From Hyparrhenia diplandra (lineage: Eukaryota; Streptophyta; Magnoliopsida; Poales; Poaceae), in contig JADLZK010002576.1 in NCBI GenBank assembly GCA_015847255.1, positions 16,223-80,222 of the forward strand: a DNA stretch of 64,000 nt. The letters are read 5' to 3'. Positions 34,096-47,102 of the stretch are shown here, one piece after another. The notes below the pieces were generated by a model that saw only the letters and a program-made list of their open reading frames with translations, made no database searches and was not told the DNA's origin. The stretch's first letter is position 1; the number at the start of each line of letters is the position of its first letter. Made by a program: the position numbers and the translations under genes.

Positions 34096-37000
34096 TCTCC
34101 TGTCGTGATGCAAGATTGTTCGTGGTGCCTCTGTTATCCCCTGTTATGTATGTTCTCGTAGATTGTTGTTGGAGCCCGGCTGTTGAATAGTGTTCCGGCG
34201 AAACGATCGCTGTCAGGCACATGGAAAGCTTTGGACCACGGCCATTGGCGCGCGGCAGGTGTACTCCACCGAGCTCCCCGGTCCGTGCGCCGCCCCCACC
34301 GCGCCGCGTCGCGTCTCGCCTGAAGTCACGTTGCCCTCAAAAGTGGAGGTAGTTTGGCCGGGCCCGCTTAGTCGCGTGTCGGCTCGGATCGTAGAACGAA
34401 CGCGGTGCCGAGACGGAACGGATATGCGACTTCACATTGGATATGTGGACTGGGCCGTTCTGGTCCTCGTTTATACAACGGAAAGGAGGTTTTCCTTACT
34501 TGGGCTAGATTGTCTGACTCTCAGCCCACATTTTCTAACCCTCGGCCCGGGATAAAAAACTGGGCAGAGCCCACCAGATAGGCTCGTTCCAGAGCCCTAC
34601 AAAACCAACGTGACGCGGCTCGATGCGCGGACCTCGTGCAGTGCCAGCCAACTCACGCACGCACGCCACTGGGCACTGGTTTCGCCGATCCTAGGGTTCG
34701 GCGAACGCCGGTTCCGCCGCGCCGTACGCCCTCCCTCTCTCCTCCACGTCGTCGAGCCTGGCCGCGGCCTTCGATGCGGAACAGCGGCGTAGGACCGCGC
34801 GACGGCACTGCACCTGCACGCATGCCCACCCCAGCCCCCGTCCTCGTCTGCGGCCACCAGCGCACGCACGTGGACGGCTACAGGAACTAGGAATCCGCGA
34901 AGGTGTGGCCGTGTGGGTGCCGCGCACGTGCCCCGCCGATACAACCGTGGCGCGGCGCGGCTCAGCTGTGACCGAGCGTGCGTGCCGACGCGTGCGTGTC
35001 CCAGCTTTGTTTGATCCGTGGACGGGAGAAACTGTGAGGTCAACCTTGCACCAGATCAGGTCCTACCGTCCTGGTCCTAGTTTAACGTACTGTCTTTTGT
35101 TTCAGCAAGAGGAAACACTCAGGTACACTTTGAATCACAGCATTCACTGTCGCTGAATCAAGGATCCATGAACGGGTCACAGTATACTGAACAGCAAAGC
35201 GGCCATTCGTTGCATCTGCTGCGTTGCTGTCGTCGGGCCAGCTAGCACTGCCACGGTAGTAGGAGTACGTATACTGAATGACATCTACCACCATCAGTCT
35301 GTCAGCGAGGCATGCACTGCACTAGTAGTAATGTGGAAGCCTTTATGCGATGTTGTTGCTGGTGAGATCAGTGAACTCAACTCAACTCTATCCAGGCGGC
35401 GGCGATCACCCATCACGAGGCTATCAGATCAACTGGAACGAGACCTACCAACAGTGCCACCGTCGGATCAGGAATCGCGCCGTTATCTGCTGCAGATTCG
35501 TTGAACGGAACCTCAGCCCGGAGTGCTGCCGACCCAAAGCGATCTGCACTAACAAAACTTGAACCCCACTACAGAGACACCAAACACTACAGAAACACCA
35601 AACACTGTGGTCTTTGGTCCTTTACTGCAGTGCAGAGACATACTAGCGATTGCCCGGGTGATTCCGATCCAAAGCAGCCCGCAGCCGAGCCGAGTGACAG
35701 ACCAGGCCAACCTTTTTCAGGTCTTCAAGTAGACTAGGGGAGCACTACAGTGCCAGGTATAGTCTCTGGATGACATGCGTTCATTCAACAAAATAATTTC
35801 TGGATGAGAGACAAGGAAGACTTTTCTTTGATGGATGGATGGATGGATAATTGGATATGCCCATGTCGGCATCAGAATCGGATAATGGGATCGCAAGCAA
35901 GCAGGAGGCTTTCGATTCCATCTCCATACACACCAGCATTGTCCCGTACCCGGAGATAAAAAGTTGCCGCCAGTGCCATGCCACTCGGTATGATGGGCTG
36001 GCCTTGGCCGCCTGGAGGAGCAAGGCGGTTAGGCAGCTGCTGATAGTGCGTCTCCCCATGCTGCTCGCTCGCTCTGTGCCAAGCAGATTGCTGCTCGTCT
36101 CCGCGATTCGGATGTGTCTGTGCTTCTTCAGTGCGCCTGAGATGATTCTGTCCGCGATTCGGATAGGCCGCCGGGGAATTGACGTATCACAAAAGGTAGG
36201 GTTGGATCAATCTATAGTGTCCCCCAGAACACTTTACAAAACTCTCTCCAAAACCTTGTGAGGATTCAACTGGTCGGGAGCTTTGGTCCTGAAGATAATT
36301 CGATGGGACTGGGCGAGCACTCGAGCTGGACCTTCACTTCACATAGTAGAAGAAGAAAACACGCTCAGATTCTCTTATCATCCCAGTGACAGAATCATCA
36401 GCTAGCTTCAGACAAAGTTTGTACAAGCGTACTGTATGCTTGTTAGTGCCTAAATATTCGATGGCCAGACCACCAAAGTGACACATTGTCGCTATGCACC
36501 CGCAGCTGATGCTGATCCGAGCCTGTCGTATTTGCATTGCGAAACCAAACCCTGCTGGTTTTCCGCTTCTAGTTCTACTAGGGGACAGGGATTGACTTTG
36601 CCTGTCATATTTTACTGCCTGGATCAGGGTGGATCCAAGGGGGCAGTTCGGCCTTGGATGTGTGTGCCACGCATTGTAGTAAACTGGAAACGTTGGCGGG
36701 AATATGGCGGGAATCTTATCGCACTGTGCGAGGGATGTTGGGAGTTTCAGTTGCTCGACTTTTCTCTGTCGACTGTCGTTGTTTTTCACCCCATTTTTCT
36801 ACTAGTAGAAAGATCTCCGAACCAGATCGTTTTCAACCGTATGCTGTGTTCATGGAGAAGCATAGCAACCATCCGTATAAAACCAATTACTCGGACATCT
36901 ATTACAATTGGTGATGATGGGGCCAAGTTGGAGTAGTACCCCGTATCTATTTACTACTGTGGGACTAGGATACCACCACAAAGACAGCAAGCACACAGCC

Positions 37001-38365
37001 AGTTTGGGTCAGTGCATGTATGAGGCCACATGTATGTACAAGGCGTTGCCATGCATGCCTTTACGCAGAGCAGAAGGGCTCCATTCACGCATTAACGATC
37101 GCTGCCAGATACAGCATGCATACGAGTGGTAGTACTCCTCATCATATCATAGGCTGGTGCCGTCGTCGTCCTGCTGAGATCGGGACGCGGCGGCGTCGGT
37201 CTAGGTCTGGGTATGGCCAAGCACGATCTCACTTGAATACTACGCCGCGCTGGATCGTATCGTATCGTATGAATGAGGCAATTCAACACCTAGCGACCCA
37301 GGCCCAGCAGCAGTAGTATATGTGTGTTGGTCGTATAAATACGCCTACTAGTCTCCGTAGCTGTTCTAGTACTAGCGGCACTGCTCACGGCACATGCGAG
37401 CAGGGTGCCTGCCTCTGCCTCCGGCCGGCGCGGCGCGTCGTCCTGCCGCTTGAGCGCGGGCACGGGCACCGCGCAGCAGAGGGCGGAGTAAATGAAGCCG
37501 AGTAATAACCGTGTCGTCAGATTCACAGACAGCGCTGCTGCCTGCCTCCGGCATCATCCATCCCGGCTGCGATAACGATAAGGCCAGCGATAAAGACGGC
37601 CTTATTTACCGTGCCCCCCTTCCGGGAGTCACCGTTTGGGGTAGCGGTGACTACGGGATTTACCAAAAGCACGCTTATATTACTGCACGTACTGCAGTTT
37701 GGCTGAGATGGATTACCAAAAGCACGCTTATACGTATCTCAGATGAGCATTCAGCGTTACTAGTTTCAGCTAGGAGTACAGCCGTACCGTGTAGACATGC
37801 TGCCTCTAGGATGGGAGCACCATCTGGCACGCTTGATTGTTTCCTCCAAGTAGGCGGAGTAGCCATGCAGCCCTATCAGCAAAATCCGGACGCAAAAGCG
37901 CAGTCTAGTAGCAATAGCAAGCAGGAGGAATCGCATCCACGCAGTAGGCTGCAGACGGCGCACAGATCCCGGTGCACGGCGGCGAGGGATGGAACGATCG
38001 ATGAGTGCTGGCTGTTGGCGCACACACCATCGCCAGCGCGGCGGCAGTACAGCCGGCCTAGCTGGTGCACGTATACGAACAATCCCGAGCCCATCCTTTG
38101 TGACGCCATGCACCCCTCCCCCCTGTTACGGAAACTGCCACCGGGGAACATGCCGTCCCGTCGTGCTCGTGGACTCTGGTCTAGTCTCGTCGATCGCGCT
38201 CGTTAGCGTTAGGCCACCCTGGTTCTGAGAGTGACCATGCATGCCTGGGAGCGGGAGGTGCGAGCACATCACGCTGCGAATGGCACTAGTGTACTAGACT
38301 GTGTAGTGCACCCTACGACGACAGCTCTGCTCTTGTTTCCCGTTGACTATTCCCTGAATTTTACT

Positions 38366-39240
38366 ACTTCACGGACTTTTTTTTTGAGAAACCGGGTATT
38401 TTCATTCATATATTTGGTGATTACAGCCCATGTTACAAAGGCACCCTTGAACAAAGTAAAAATTACAATCGGGTCCTTGTAAACACCTCCCCGGTCTTTT
38501 CGCCACCGGCGGCCAGAGTCCGCAGCCTGGAGCCGACCTCCTCCCCGACGAAGAAACAAAGTTTTTAGTCGCCGTCTTGGGCAGCACATCAAAGACATGC
38601 TTTGTTGGCGTTGAACGCCCGGCTTGAAAAAAGATGACCAATGGCCATCACATCGCCGGACCATGAGAAATCGGCGCCCCAAGGATCGCGAAGCCCCAAA
38701 ACGCCGGGAGACGACGAAGAACCCCGAAGGGCGGCTGAACCGCCGAGAGCAGGTGGTAGGCACAAACCAACCCGGTTTCACATCGAGCCGGTAAACATAC
38801 CTCCCAACGGCCTCACAGGAGAGGACACCATTGGTGCCGATGCCGAAGAATTTGAAAGAGGAACAAAAGAACTCACCGTCGAAATCCGAGGCTTCAAAGA
38901 AACCCCGGATCCGGTGAGGTAGCGATCGCCCGCCCATCGCCCGCTGCAAAAATGCGCGGACCGGCGAGGCGGAGGAAGGGCCCGGCGGCTTATTCCTTAG
39001 CGGCGGCGCCGCCTCCACCATCCGCACGCGCCCGCTGGACCTAAGCACCTAATCTAGGGAATATGTACACCACCCGCCGGATCCACGACTCTCGAGGCTC
39101 ACCGGCGGCCTTGAGCTACCGGCGGCGGAGAAGAGCCGGGCGAATCCGGCGGCGGAGAGGAAATCGCTTTGTCTCAATCGTAGGCGGGAAAGCGAGGCGC
39201 TTCGGGAGAGAATGTAGGGGCGGATTTACTTCACGGACTT
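38366..39240 (-). mobile_element. Poly(A) retroposon with 13-bp target duplication
   Basis: ACTTCACGGACTT occurs at 38366-38378 and again at 39228-39240. Between them lies an 849-bp element whose minus strand ends in a run of A (poly(T) on plus just after 38378). The sequence before the tail (ATATATGAATGAAAATACCC) is LINE-like. The 5' half, near 39000-39227, is GC-rich like a promoter or 5' UTR. No reverse transcriptase is encoded. It therefore needs LINE machinery supplied in trans: a non-autonomous retroposon, or possibly a retrocopied host transcript. Confidence 0.75.
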
Positions 39241-39549
39241 GTGCATGCATGCAGCCCGGGCCGTCTCTTTTGGGGGCAAACCGAGAAAGAGTGAAGGATA
39301 AAGGGCGAGAGGAGCAAAAGATCATCGGGCGGCCCGAGTATGTTCTATAATACTACACACACTTATATAAATCACTTTACGTATATTAATTACATTTAGG
39401 TGCACGAGTACAGTTTTAAAATCATTCGAATTTTAACAAATCCCTAATAAATAGGTAGCAAAACTATGAATATATATTCCAAGCGTAGTGTATGTTCACC
39501 AACAGGATGGCGAGATGGTGAGGTATGGGCGATAGTACAAAGACGCTTG
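39241..39549. other. Short spacer
   Basis: AT-rich spacer between the retroposon and the LTR retrotransposon. Nothing recognised. Confidence 0.4.
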
Positions 39550-39554
39550 CGGAG

Positions 39555-39851
39555 TGTTACAACCCCTCACATGGGCCGCCTGCGGAGGATCAAGTCAAGA
39601 GGAAGAGCACTCGGGCCCGTCGCCAGTCTTCAAGGATCACCGGCCCCGAAAGTGGGCTTGTTTTGTGAGGCCTGTGTAGCGAGTAGGAGAGAGTATATCT
39701 GTTGAGTGCGGTAAGGAGAGAACTTCAACTTGTATTCTAAGAAGAAAGAGGAGAGGAACGTGAGAGAAGAGGGAACCGGATCTGTTGGATGCCGGCGGCG
39801 AGGTGAACTTCGTGGACCGTAATATACATCGTCGGAGTTGGGTTGCTAACA
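39555..39851 (+). repeat. 5' LTR of the gypsy element
   Basis: 297 bp, beginning TGTTACAACCCC and ending TTGCTAACA. It is very similar to the 3' LTR; differences are small indels and a few substitutions. A GGTATCGAGAC stretch just downstream resembles the initiator-Met tRNA primer-binding site. Confidence 0.92.
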
Positions 39852-39958
39852 TATCCGGTATCGAGACGGAGAGATCCGCCGGGCGCTCCACCGCCCGCCA
39901 CCCACCACCACTACACCCGTACCCGTGGCGAGAGGAGTGATGGAGCCCAACACGGAAG

Positions 39959-41298
39959 CATGTTCGATGAAATGCTCAAGTCGATCGAAGACATGGATTC
40001 GCGTTCGGCCCGGCGTTGGAGCCGCGCTGAGGCGCGTCCACACGTCGAGACGGAGCGTCAAGGTCGCCGGTCATTTCGTGGATACAGCGCTGGATTCCCT
40101 CGGTGGGCACGGGAGCGCCAGTCGCCCGTCGATCCACGCCCGATTCCACGGGCGGCGCGATCGGGGCGCGAGGCTTCGCCGTCGACCCACGCCTGGACTC
40201 CACCGAGACGGCGCGACGGGACAGCGGCGGCGTCGACTCCGCCTCGACTTCTTGGAGTACCTCGGCGCTCCCGACTCGGCCCGGCGTCGCCGCCGACAAG
40301 CTGGGGCCACCGGCCGACCGCGCGCCTCGGCGACATGGAACAACGGATGATCGGCGTCGAGCTCATTACCGCCTCTCCGAGATCGAGAACGGCGCGACGA
40401 CCCGCGTGGTTGCTCTCGAGGATGCCGTGGGCGAGATCGATCTGGTACCGTCGGTGGGCGCCCACCTCGGCGGACGCCGCGCTCACGATCTCCGTCGCAT
40501 CCTCGGCCTGTACCCCAAGCTCCGGTGTTGCGGGCCTCGTCGGAGTTGGTCGCCGCCGATCTCCATCTGGCGGGTTCCGACCGGCCGCGGCCCTATGGGC
40601 ACCGCGCGTCATAGCGACTACGGGGCCGGAACTATGGCTCGGTCACGACCATAGTTCCGAACCCGGCATTGGGTACGTATCGCCATCCCCTTCCAGTTCA
40701 TTCCTCTGCCATGCCAATCCCTCCTAATCCCCTCCAAAGACCAAATTACCAAGCCTACCACCCTCCACCCTCCGATCCACCACCAAATTTCCATAGCCAC
40801 CAACCACACCAACCCCCACCAACCGACCCCCTTTCCAATTCCTATTTCCACAATCCATCCCCACCACAGCACCATTCCAATTTTAACTCCCAGAACCCAC
40901 ACCTTGGTCACCTTCCAAAGCTACCCTTCCCAGTGTTCGACGGAGATGATCCTCAATACTGGATGACCTGTGCTAGGAATTACTTCGATATGTACTTTGT
41001 CCACCCGTCTGTCTGGGTCAAATGTTCCACGATGCAATTCACTGGCGCAGCTAAACGATGGTTTCAGTCCGTTGAGCGTCAGCTTGTAGGCATCGATTGG
41101 GACAACTTCTGTAAGATGATCCGTGAGCGATTCGGTAGAGACCAGCATGAACTTCTCATCCGTCAATACCTTCACATTCGCCACACCTCCACCACACAAG
41201 ATTATGTCGATCGCTTTGTCGGTCTCATTGCAGCGACTATCGGCCTACACACGAACGACCATCGAGCCATCGTCCAAAGATTTATCGATGGGCCGTGA
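39959..41298 (+). pseudogene. gag region of the gypsy element
   Basis: The best preserved part is 40669-41298. A Pro/His/Asn-rich linker leads to the retrotransposon gag core: LPKLPFPVFDGDDPQYW, MQFTGAAKRWFQSVERQL and QYLHIRHTSTTQDYVDRF. Upstream (39959-40668) the N-terminus is broken into several frames. Gag would form the particle that packages element RNA. Confidence 0.75.
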
Positions 41299-41825
41299 TG
41301 ATATTCGTCTTTGCTTTAATTGTTCAACGCCCCAAGGATTTGGATACTGCCTGCGGCTGGCTTTGTTGCGAGGGAGGCACGGGACCCGTCTCGCCGTTCG
41401 GTCGGTCATAAAGGCGGATCTTTGCTTCGGCCCGGTCCTACGGATACAAGGGTGCTCCATCAACGGCGCACCAACCTCGTCCGGTGATGAGCGTCGTGTA
41501 CATGATGACAAGCGGCCACTTGAACCACGGCGTCCACCACCCAAGCCGATTGATGAGAAGTCTGAAGACATTGCGTGATTTCCGCAAGGCTCGAGGCCTC
41601 TGCATCTTATTTGTGGTGGCGGTGGCGACGAGGCCATCGTTGCGCCCCTGTTGTGCGACTCCATGCTTTACAAGAGTTGTGGCACGCTTGTCGGGATGAA
41701 TTTCCATTGCCCGACACCTCGATGTACTCGCGGCGACCACAAGCGCACCATCGGAAGAAGAATCGATTCCCAATGCAACATGGTGCACTCTGCTGGCCGA
41801 AGCTAAAGCGTCCCGCTCTTGGACC

Positions 41826-42293
41826 ATGCAGTTCAGGGGCATCCTTGAAGGACATGATGTGCAGATCCTAGTGGATTCAGGGAGTACCCACTCTTTTGTC
41901 AATGCTGCTCTAGCTTCACAACTCCAAGGAGTCCAACCAATGCTGGAACCGATGTCCATCAAAGTGGCAGATGGAAATACTATCCAATGCACTCTAGAGC
42001 TCCCAACAGCAGTCTGGTCCATACAAGGTTATGAGTTCCATTCAAACCTCAAGGTTCTTCCATTGGGCTGTTATGATTTGATAATTGGCATGGATTGGCT
42101 TGTGGCCTTCTCGCCCATGAAAGTGCACTGGGCTCAAAAATGGATTCAGATTCGGCATGGCTCCCGATTTATTGTTCTCCAGGGCCAGCAACCTGACATG
42201 GCTGTTTCCACAATCATTCAGCTATACCATATTGGTAGTGACATCTCGAGTCGATTCAAATTTACGTACATCCGGCAATTCAGCTTATTCTAG
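41826..42293 (+). pseudogene. Retrotransposon aspartic protease
   Basis: The frame contains ILVDSGSTHSFVN, with the aspartic-protease DSG active-site motif, then LGCYDLIIGMDWL, typical of Ty3/gypsy proteases. It would cut the gag-pol polyprotein. Frame is lost after about 42290. Confidence 0.8.
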
Positions 42294-42329
42294 ATGAGTT
42301 TCTTTGTTGTTTTTTTGCCGAGCCATCCG

Positions 42330-43660
42330 GTTTGCCACCTCGGCGTGCTTGTGACCATAAGATCCCACTCATACCGGGTGCCCAACCGATTAATGCGCTC
42401 GTCTTACGAGATACACACCTGTCCTCAAAACTGAAATAGAGGCTCGGGTCTCGACATCTCGCGTGAGAAAGGCTTCATCCGCCCAAGCAAGAGTGCGTTC
42501 TCCTCCCCTGTCCTATTGGTCAAGAAGAAGGATGGCGGGTGGCGCATGTGTGTCGATTATCATTATCTTTGAATGCATTGACACTGAAGTCTAAGTTCCC
42601 AATTCCCATAGTGGATGAACTACTTGATGAGTTGGTGGTGCTTCTTGTTTCTACGTGTTGGATCTTGAGGCGGGCTTCAATCGGATAAGATTGGCACCGG
42701 GCGAAGCCCACAAGACGGCGTTTCAGGCGCATTGGGGGCAATTTGAATATGATGTCATGTCATTTGGGCTAACTGGAGCACCCAATACCTTCGAGGGAGC
42801 AATGAGCGACACTCGCATCACGTCGCCCGGCGTTGCGCCATAGTATTCTTCGACGATATTCTCATCTTCAGCAAAAGCTTCGCTGATCATCTGGTACACT
42901 TGCGCCAAGTCCTCGAGCTGCTGGCCAAGGATCACTGGCAGGTGAAATTGTCCAAATGCCGCCGGTCGATCCGGCATTGGCTATCTCGGCCACATCATCT
43001 AAGTCGCGGATGGCGTCGCCACCGACCCAAGCAAAGTGGAATCTATTCGCCAATGGCCTACTCCCACGGACACCAAGCGACTCCGCGGCTTCTTGGGGCT
43101 AGCCGGATACTACTGAAAGTTCGTCGCAACTATCTTTGTCATGGCGCGACCGTTGTGCGATTTGCTACGGAAGGGCCGCGATATTTGTGCGGACATCTAT
43201 TCATGATACGGCTTTTTTGTCGCCTTTGAAGAATGCCTTGTCAAGCTGCGCCCGATTACTCACTCTTCCGGACTTCTCAAAACAATTTCAGATTGGATCG
43301 GCGCATGTGATGCGGCGTCGGTGCGGTTCTTCTTCGGGAAGGTCATCCTTTGGCCTTTGTCGGCCAAGGCTCTTGGACCTCGTACTCGTGGCTTGTCAAC
43401 ATATGACAAAGAGTACCTTGCGGTGCTTGTAGCAATTGATCAGTGGCGAGCCTACTTACAGCACGGAGAATTCATCATCTTCAGCGACCCGGCGGAGCTT
43501 GGTACATCTTCTGAACCGGTGGCTTCATACACCCTGGCAACTCAAGTTATACTCCAAGCTGGTTGGGTTGCAGTACAAGATTGTGTTCAAGCCTGGGACT
43601 TCAAATCTGGCAGCTGACGCATTGTCTAGACATCCCTGTCCTCGGCCCAAGCGCAAACGG
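42330..43660 (+). pseudogene. Reverse transcriptase and RNase H of the gypsy element
   Basis: Reverse transcriptase segments in alternating frames: KKKDGGWRMCVDY (about 42525), LDLEAGFNRIRLAPGEAHK (42658), FGLTGAPNTF (42766) and the catalytic FFDDILIFSK (about 42848). The RNase H part has LSTYDKEYLAVLVAIDQW (about 43396), WQLK and the NLAADALSR-like end at about 43600. Multiple single-base frame changes prevent translation. Confidence 0.8.
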
Positions 43661-43779
43661 TTTCTTTGACCACTCCGGCTGGATTGCTGCGGTCATTTCT
43701 CGGATATCGCCAAGATCCGGCTTCACAAAGAGACTTATCTACGAGCTCTGCTCTCTCCTACTTCCAAGCCACCCTTCAC

Positions 43780-44720
43780 ATTGCAGGATGGTGTCCTCCG
43801 TTACAAAGGCCGCATTTGGATTGGTCACAACTTGGCACTACAGCAAAAGGTAATAGCTGCTCTCCATACTAGTGCTATCGGTGGTCACTCCGGGTTCCCG
43901 GTTACACTCAGCAAGCTTAAGAAGTTGTTTGCTTGGCGTGGTATGAAGACCTCTGTTAAGGAATTTGTTCAGTCTTGCTCTATCTGTATCCAAGCTAAAC
44001 CTGACCGCGCTCGCTATCCTGGCTTACTGGCTCCACTCCCGGTTCCCTCTTGAGTCATGGGAAGTTTGCACTATGGACTTTGTCGAAGGCCTTCCTCGCT
44101 CTCGGGTGACCAATTGTCGATGGTGGTTGTGGATAAATTCAGTAAGTACTCCCACTTTGTTCCACTTTCTCACCCATTCACGACTCGGATGTTGCCCGGG
44201 CATTCTTTGACAACATATACGGAGACTTCATGGGCTACCCAAGTGGATTATTCTTGATCGCGATAGGATCTTTACTTCTGATGCGGAAGGAGCTTTTTGG
44301 TGAGTGATACTATTCTTTCCATGAGCTCTGCATATCACCCAGAAACGGATGGGCAAACAGAGAGAGTTAATCAGTGTGTGGAAACATTCCTCCGCTGCTT
44401 TGTCAACTCTTGTCCTCGCCGTTGGGCAAAGTTCATTACTCTGGCGGAATTTTGGTACAATACAAGCCTTCATTCGGCTCTGAACAAGTCCCCATTTGAG
44501 GTCCTGTATGGGCATCCAGCTCGCCATTTTGGGTTAACCGCAGAGGCGTTTCTCGTCCCGGATGTGGAGGCAATGCTTGGCGAACGTCAAACTATGCTCG
44601 AGGCAGTTTAAATTCGACACCTTCAACGTGCCGCGTAATCGCATGAAGTTCTGGTGACAAGAAGCGATCCGAGAGCTTTCAACATTGGTGATTTCGTTTA
44701 TCTCAAGCTTCACCATACGT
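43780..44720 (+). pseudogene. Integrase of the gypsy element
   Basis: The zinc-binding N-terminal part has H-H then C-C residues in GGHSGFPVT ... QSCSICIQAK (43875-44000). The core has MDFVEGLPRS (about 44072) and HPETDGQTERVN (about 44337), then FWYNTSLHSALNKSPFEVLY (44452-44511). It would insert the cDNA. Frames change between these blocks. Confidence 0.8.
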
Positions 44721-45123
44721 GCAAACTTCTTTGGCACCCAGAGCTCACCGAAGCTTTCTTTTCGGTATTATGGGCCATTTCAAGTGATTGCCAAGATCGG
44801 TCTTGTTGCTTACAAGTTGCATTTTGCCACCATCATCTTCCATTCATCCGGTATTCCATGTTTCACTCCTCAAACCTGCTCCTTCTAACAAGTATACTTT
44901 GTGCTCCCGACCCTCCAGAGGTGGACGACGATCTTCAACATCAGGTACCGAAAGGTCGTACTCCATCGCCGGCCGCACCCTCGCCCACGACGGTGATGTT
45001 CCTCGGTGCCGATCAAGTGGTCCGGCCTCGACGCCACGGGCTACACGGGAGGGACGGGAGGCCATCCGCGCCGCCAGTTCCACGGGCTCCGGCGTGGGGA
45101 CACGCCGCGCCTCAAGGGGAGAG

Positions 45124-45423
45124 TGTTACAACCCCTCACATGGGCCGGCCTGCAGAGGATCAAGTCAAGAGGAAGAGCACTCGGGCCCGTCGCCAGTCTT
45201 CAAGGATCACCGGCCCCGAGTGGGCTTGTAAGCGCTGTGAGGCCCAGGTAGCAGAGTAGGAGAGAGTATATCTGTTGAGTGCGGTAAGGAGAGAACTTCA
45301 ACTTGTATTCTAAGAAGAAAGAGGAGAGGAACGTGAGAGAAGAGGGAACCGGATCCTGTTGGATGCCGGCGGCGAGGTGAACTCGTGACTGTAATATACA
45401 TCGTCGGAGTTGGGTTGCTAACA
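45124..45423 (+). repeat. 3' LTR of the gypsy element
   Basis: 300 bp with the same TGTTAC...CTAACA ends as the 5' LTR. The target duplication CGGAG follows directly. Confidence 0.92.
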
Positions 45424-45428
45424 CGGAG

Positions 45429-47102
45429 CAGCAGGAGTATGTTCGTTCTCAACTGTAGTAGCAGCGGGCATAACGAAAGATGCTTACCACTTCCTGCAAG
45501 GCTGCTGCAAAGGCAATGCAATTTTAATTTCAAGTCGGCTCGCCGTGTGATGCCATGCCATGCCATGCCCCGTGAGGGTACATCGGTTTCGATGTAAAAA
45601 TATCGATCGGTCTTGGCCGGTGACGAGGCTCGCTCACTCGAGAGCTAGCCGTGGGGCAGATCGGCCTCGGCGCCGGGCGTCGCGGCAGGTGGCGGCCCGC
45701 CGGCGCACGGATCGAGCTGCCGAGCACTTGGCCGCTGGCGACGGCCAATGGTGGCCCGGGTGGGCATGCCGCGCGGCGCGCTGGAGGCAGAGGCTGGCAT
45801 GGCATGGGTCGCAGTTACGCAGCACCGCGCCTGTCGCCGGTTTGTATGTTACCGCAACCGTGCACCGAGCCATGGGACACAAGTACTCGCCGCGCACATG
45901 CCGCTCCCCGACGCTTTAAAGAATTGGCCAGAGAGATCTTGTGCTGGAGCAGTACGTACATACAGTAGTACGTGTCCCGGACCCGGAGGCCGGAGCCACA
46001 CACACACACACATATACTACTCGGATACTGCCCCATGCCAAATCGCCATTGCTTTCGCGAGCTACCACCACAGACCACTGGAGCCTCGATCGCCTCTGCC
46101 AGCTCGGCATCAACAGCGGGGGGCCGGGCCGGCCTCGTTTTGAATACGATGATGAACCGTGCCGCTTCCGTTTGGGAGGATCACACACGACAAAAGACAC
46201 GCATGGCCACTACCACTAGCCAGTGAGTGCTGCTGCCAATTGTTTTTTTTTCTCTCTCTCTTTCTCTCTCTCTCTTCTAGTAGGGGAGAACAAAAAATGG
46301 TCGCTATAAGTATATGCCAACTAATAAGAAAATACAACGAAATGCATGCATGGTGGAAATCTGAAGCGCTTGTTGTTTAGTGGCGCTGGCCGTGCGCGGG
46401 GGCTTTGAGGTCCAGGCTGGTCCTAAGATGATTTCGCGGATAATGACACTCCCGTTGGTTGGTTGGCCGGCATTCATGGTGCGAGACGAGTTGAGTTGTG
46501 CGCTGAATCTTCTGTTGCAAATATCTACAAGTGAGCAGTAGACGGTTCGATCCATCCATCGATCGCCGGCCGGTTGACGTCAACGTTCGCCAAACAGCCA
46601 GGACTGCGCTAGCTTCCTCCTACTATTCCATTCCTACTACTCACTTCACTTCCGCGAGAGGATCAGAGGATGTATCGATCATGCACATACTCCTACAACA
46701 CACAGTGACAAAAGCCGAGTTCACGTCGGCGCGCATGTTTTTGTTTTTGTTTTGTTTTGTTTTGTTTTGCCTCAGGTTGTTGTTTCCCACTGCAATGACA
46801 GCTAAAAAGTGGGAGACTAACTGCAGATAGGAAGGAACAGCAGCCCAAACAAACAGGGGCAGAGAGCCACAGTGGAAACACACACACACACAAGGGACAT
46901 GGAGAGAGAGAGAGAGGTGGCAAAGCAGGTGGGATTAATGGACGCAACGGCAACGCAAGGGAAGATCTCTTGGAGATCTGGAGAAGATTTGCAAACGCAC
47001 TCGAGCATGCATGCCCATCTCCTATGGGCTCTCCCTCCAGGCACTGTGGGACAGAACAGAGCCACGGACACCCTTCACTCAACCGGCATCAGCATTCGGC
47101 AG
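45429..47102. other. 3' flank of the SOFL gene
   Basis: Contains CATGC repeats (45550), CA repeats (46000 and 46880), a TTTTG pentanucleotide repeat (46740-46770) and a CT repeat (46250). The SOFL 3' UTR must lie at its right end. No other gene is supported. Confidence 0.45.

Larger units (their letters stand above)
31348..38365. other. Long intergenic region
   Basis: Seven kilobases without a supported multi-exon gene. It contains the UPF0496 3' UTR, a CTTT microsatellite at 32097-32128, a 149-bp tandem repeat (32339-32765) and one hydrophobic small frame (33826-34095). A GC-rich patch follows at 34200-35050, then a duplicated AAAAGCACGCTTATA-containing segment at about 37663 and 37714. Open frames such as 37511-38206 have no recognisable domain. 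Confidence 0.4.
39550..45428 (+). mobile_element. Ty3/gypsy LTR retrotransposon, complete but decayed
   Basis: Two LTRs bound the element, with target duplication CGGAG at 39550-39554 and 45424-45428. Internal order is gag, protease, reverse transcriptase, RNase H, integrase, then a chromodomain-like IKWSGLDATGYT near 45010, which places it in the chromovirus branch of Ty3/gypsy. Short LTRs (0.3 kb) and a 5.9-kb length recall the Reina lineage, but that is inference. A purine-rich tract (AAGGGGAGAG) precedes the 3' LTR. Many frame breaks make it non-autonomous. Confidence 0.92.

Noticed and set aside
37511..38206. 231-codon frame in the intergenic region
   Set aside because: No recognisable motif, overlapping frames on the other strand, and no splice or promoter context.
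38347..39048. 233-codon minus-strand frame
   Set aside because: It runs through the retroposon and out past its poly(A) tail into the target duplication, so it is not a gene of the element or the host.
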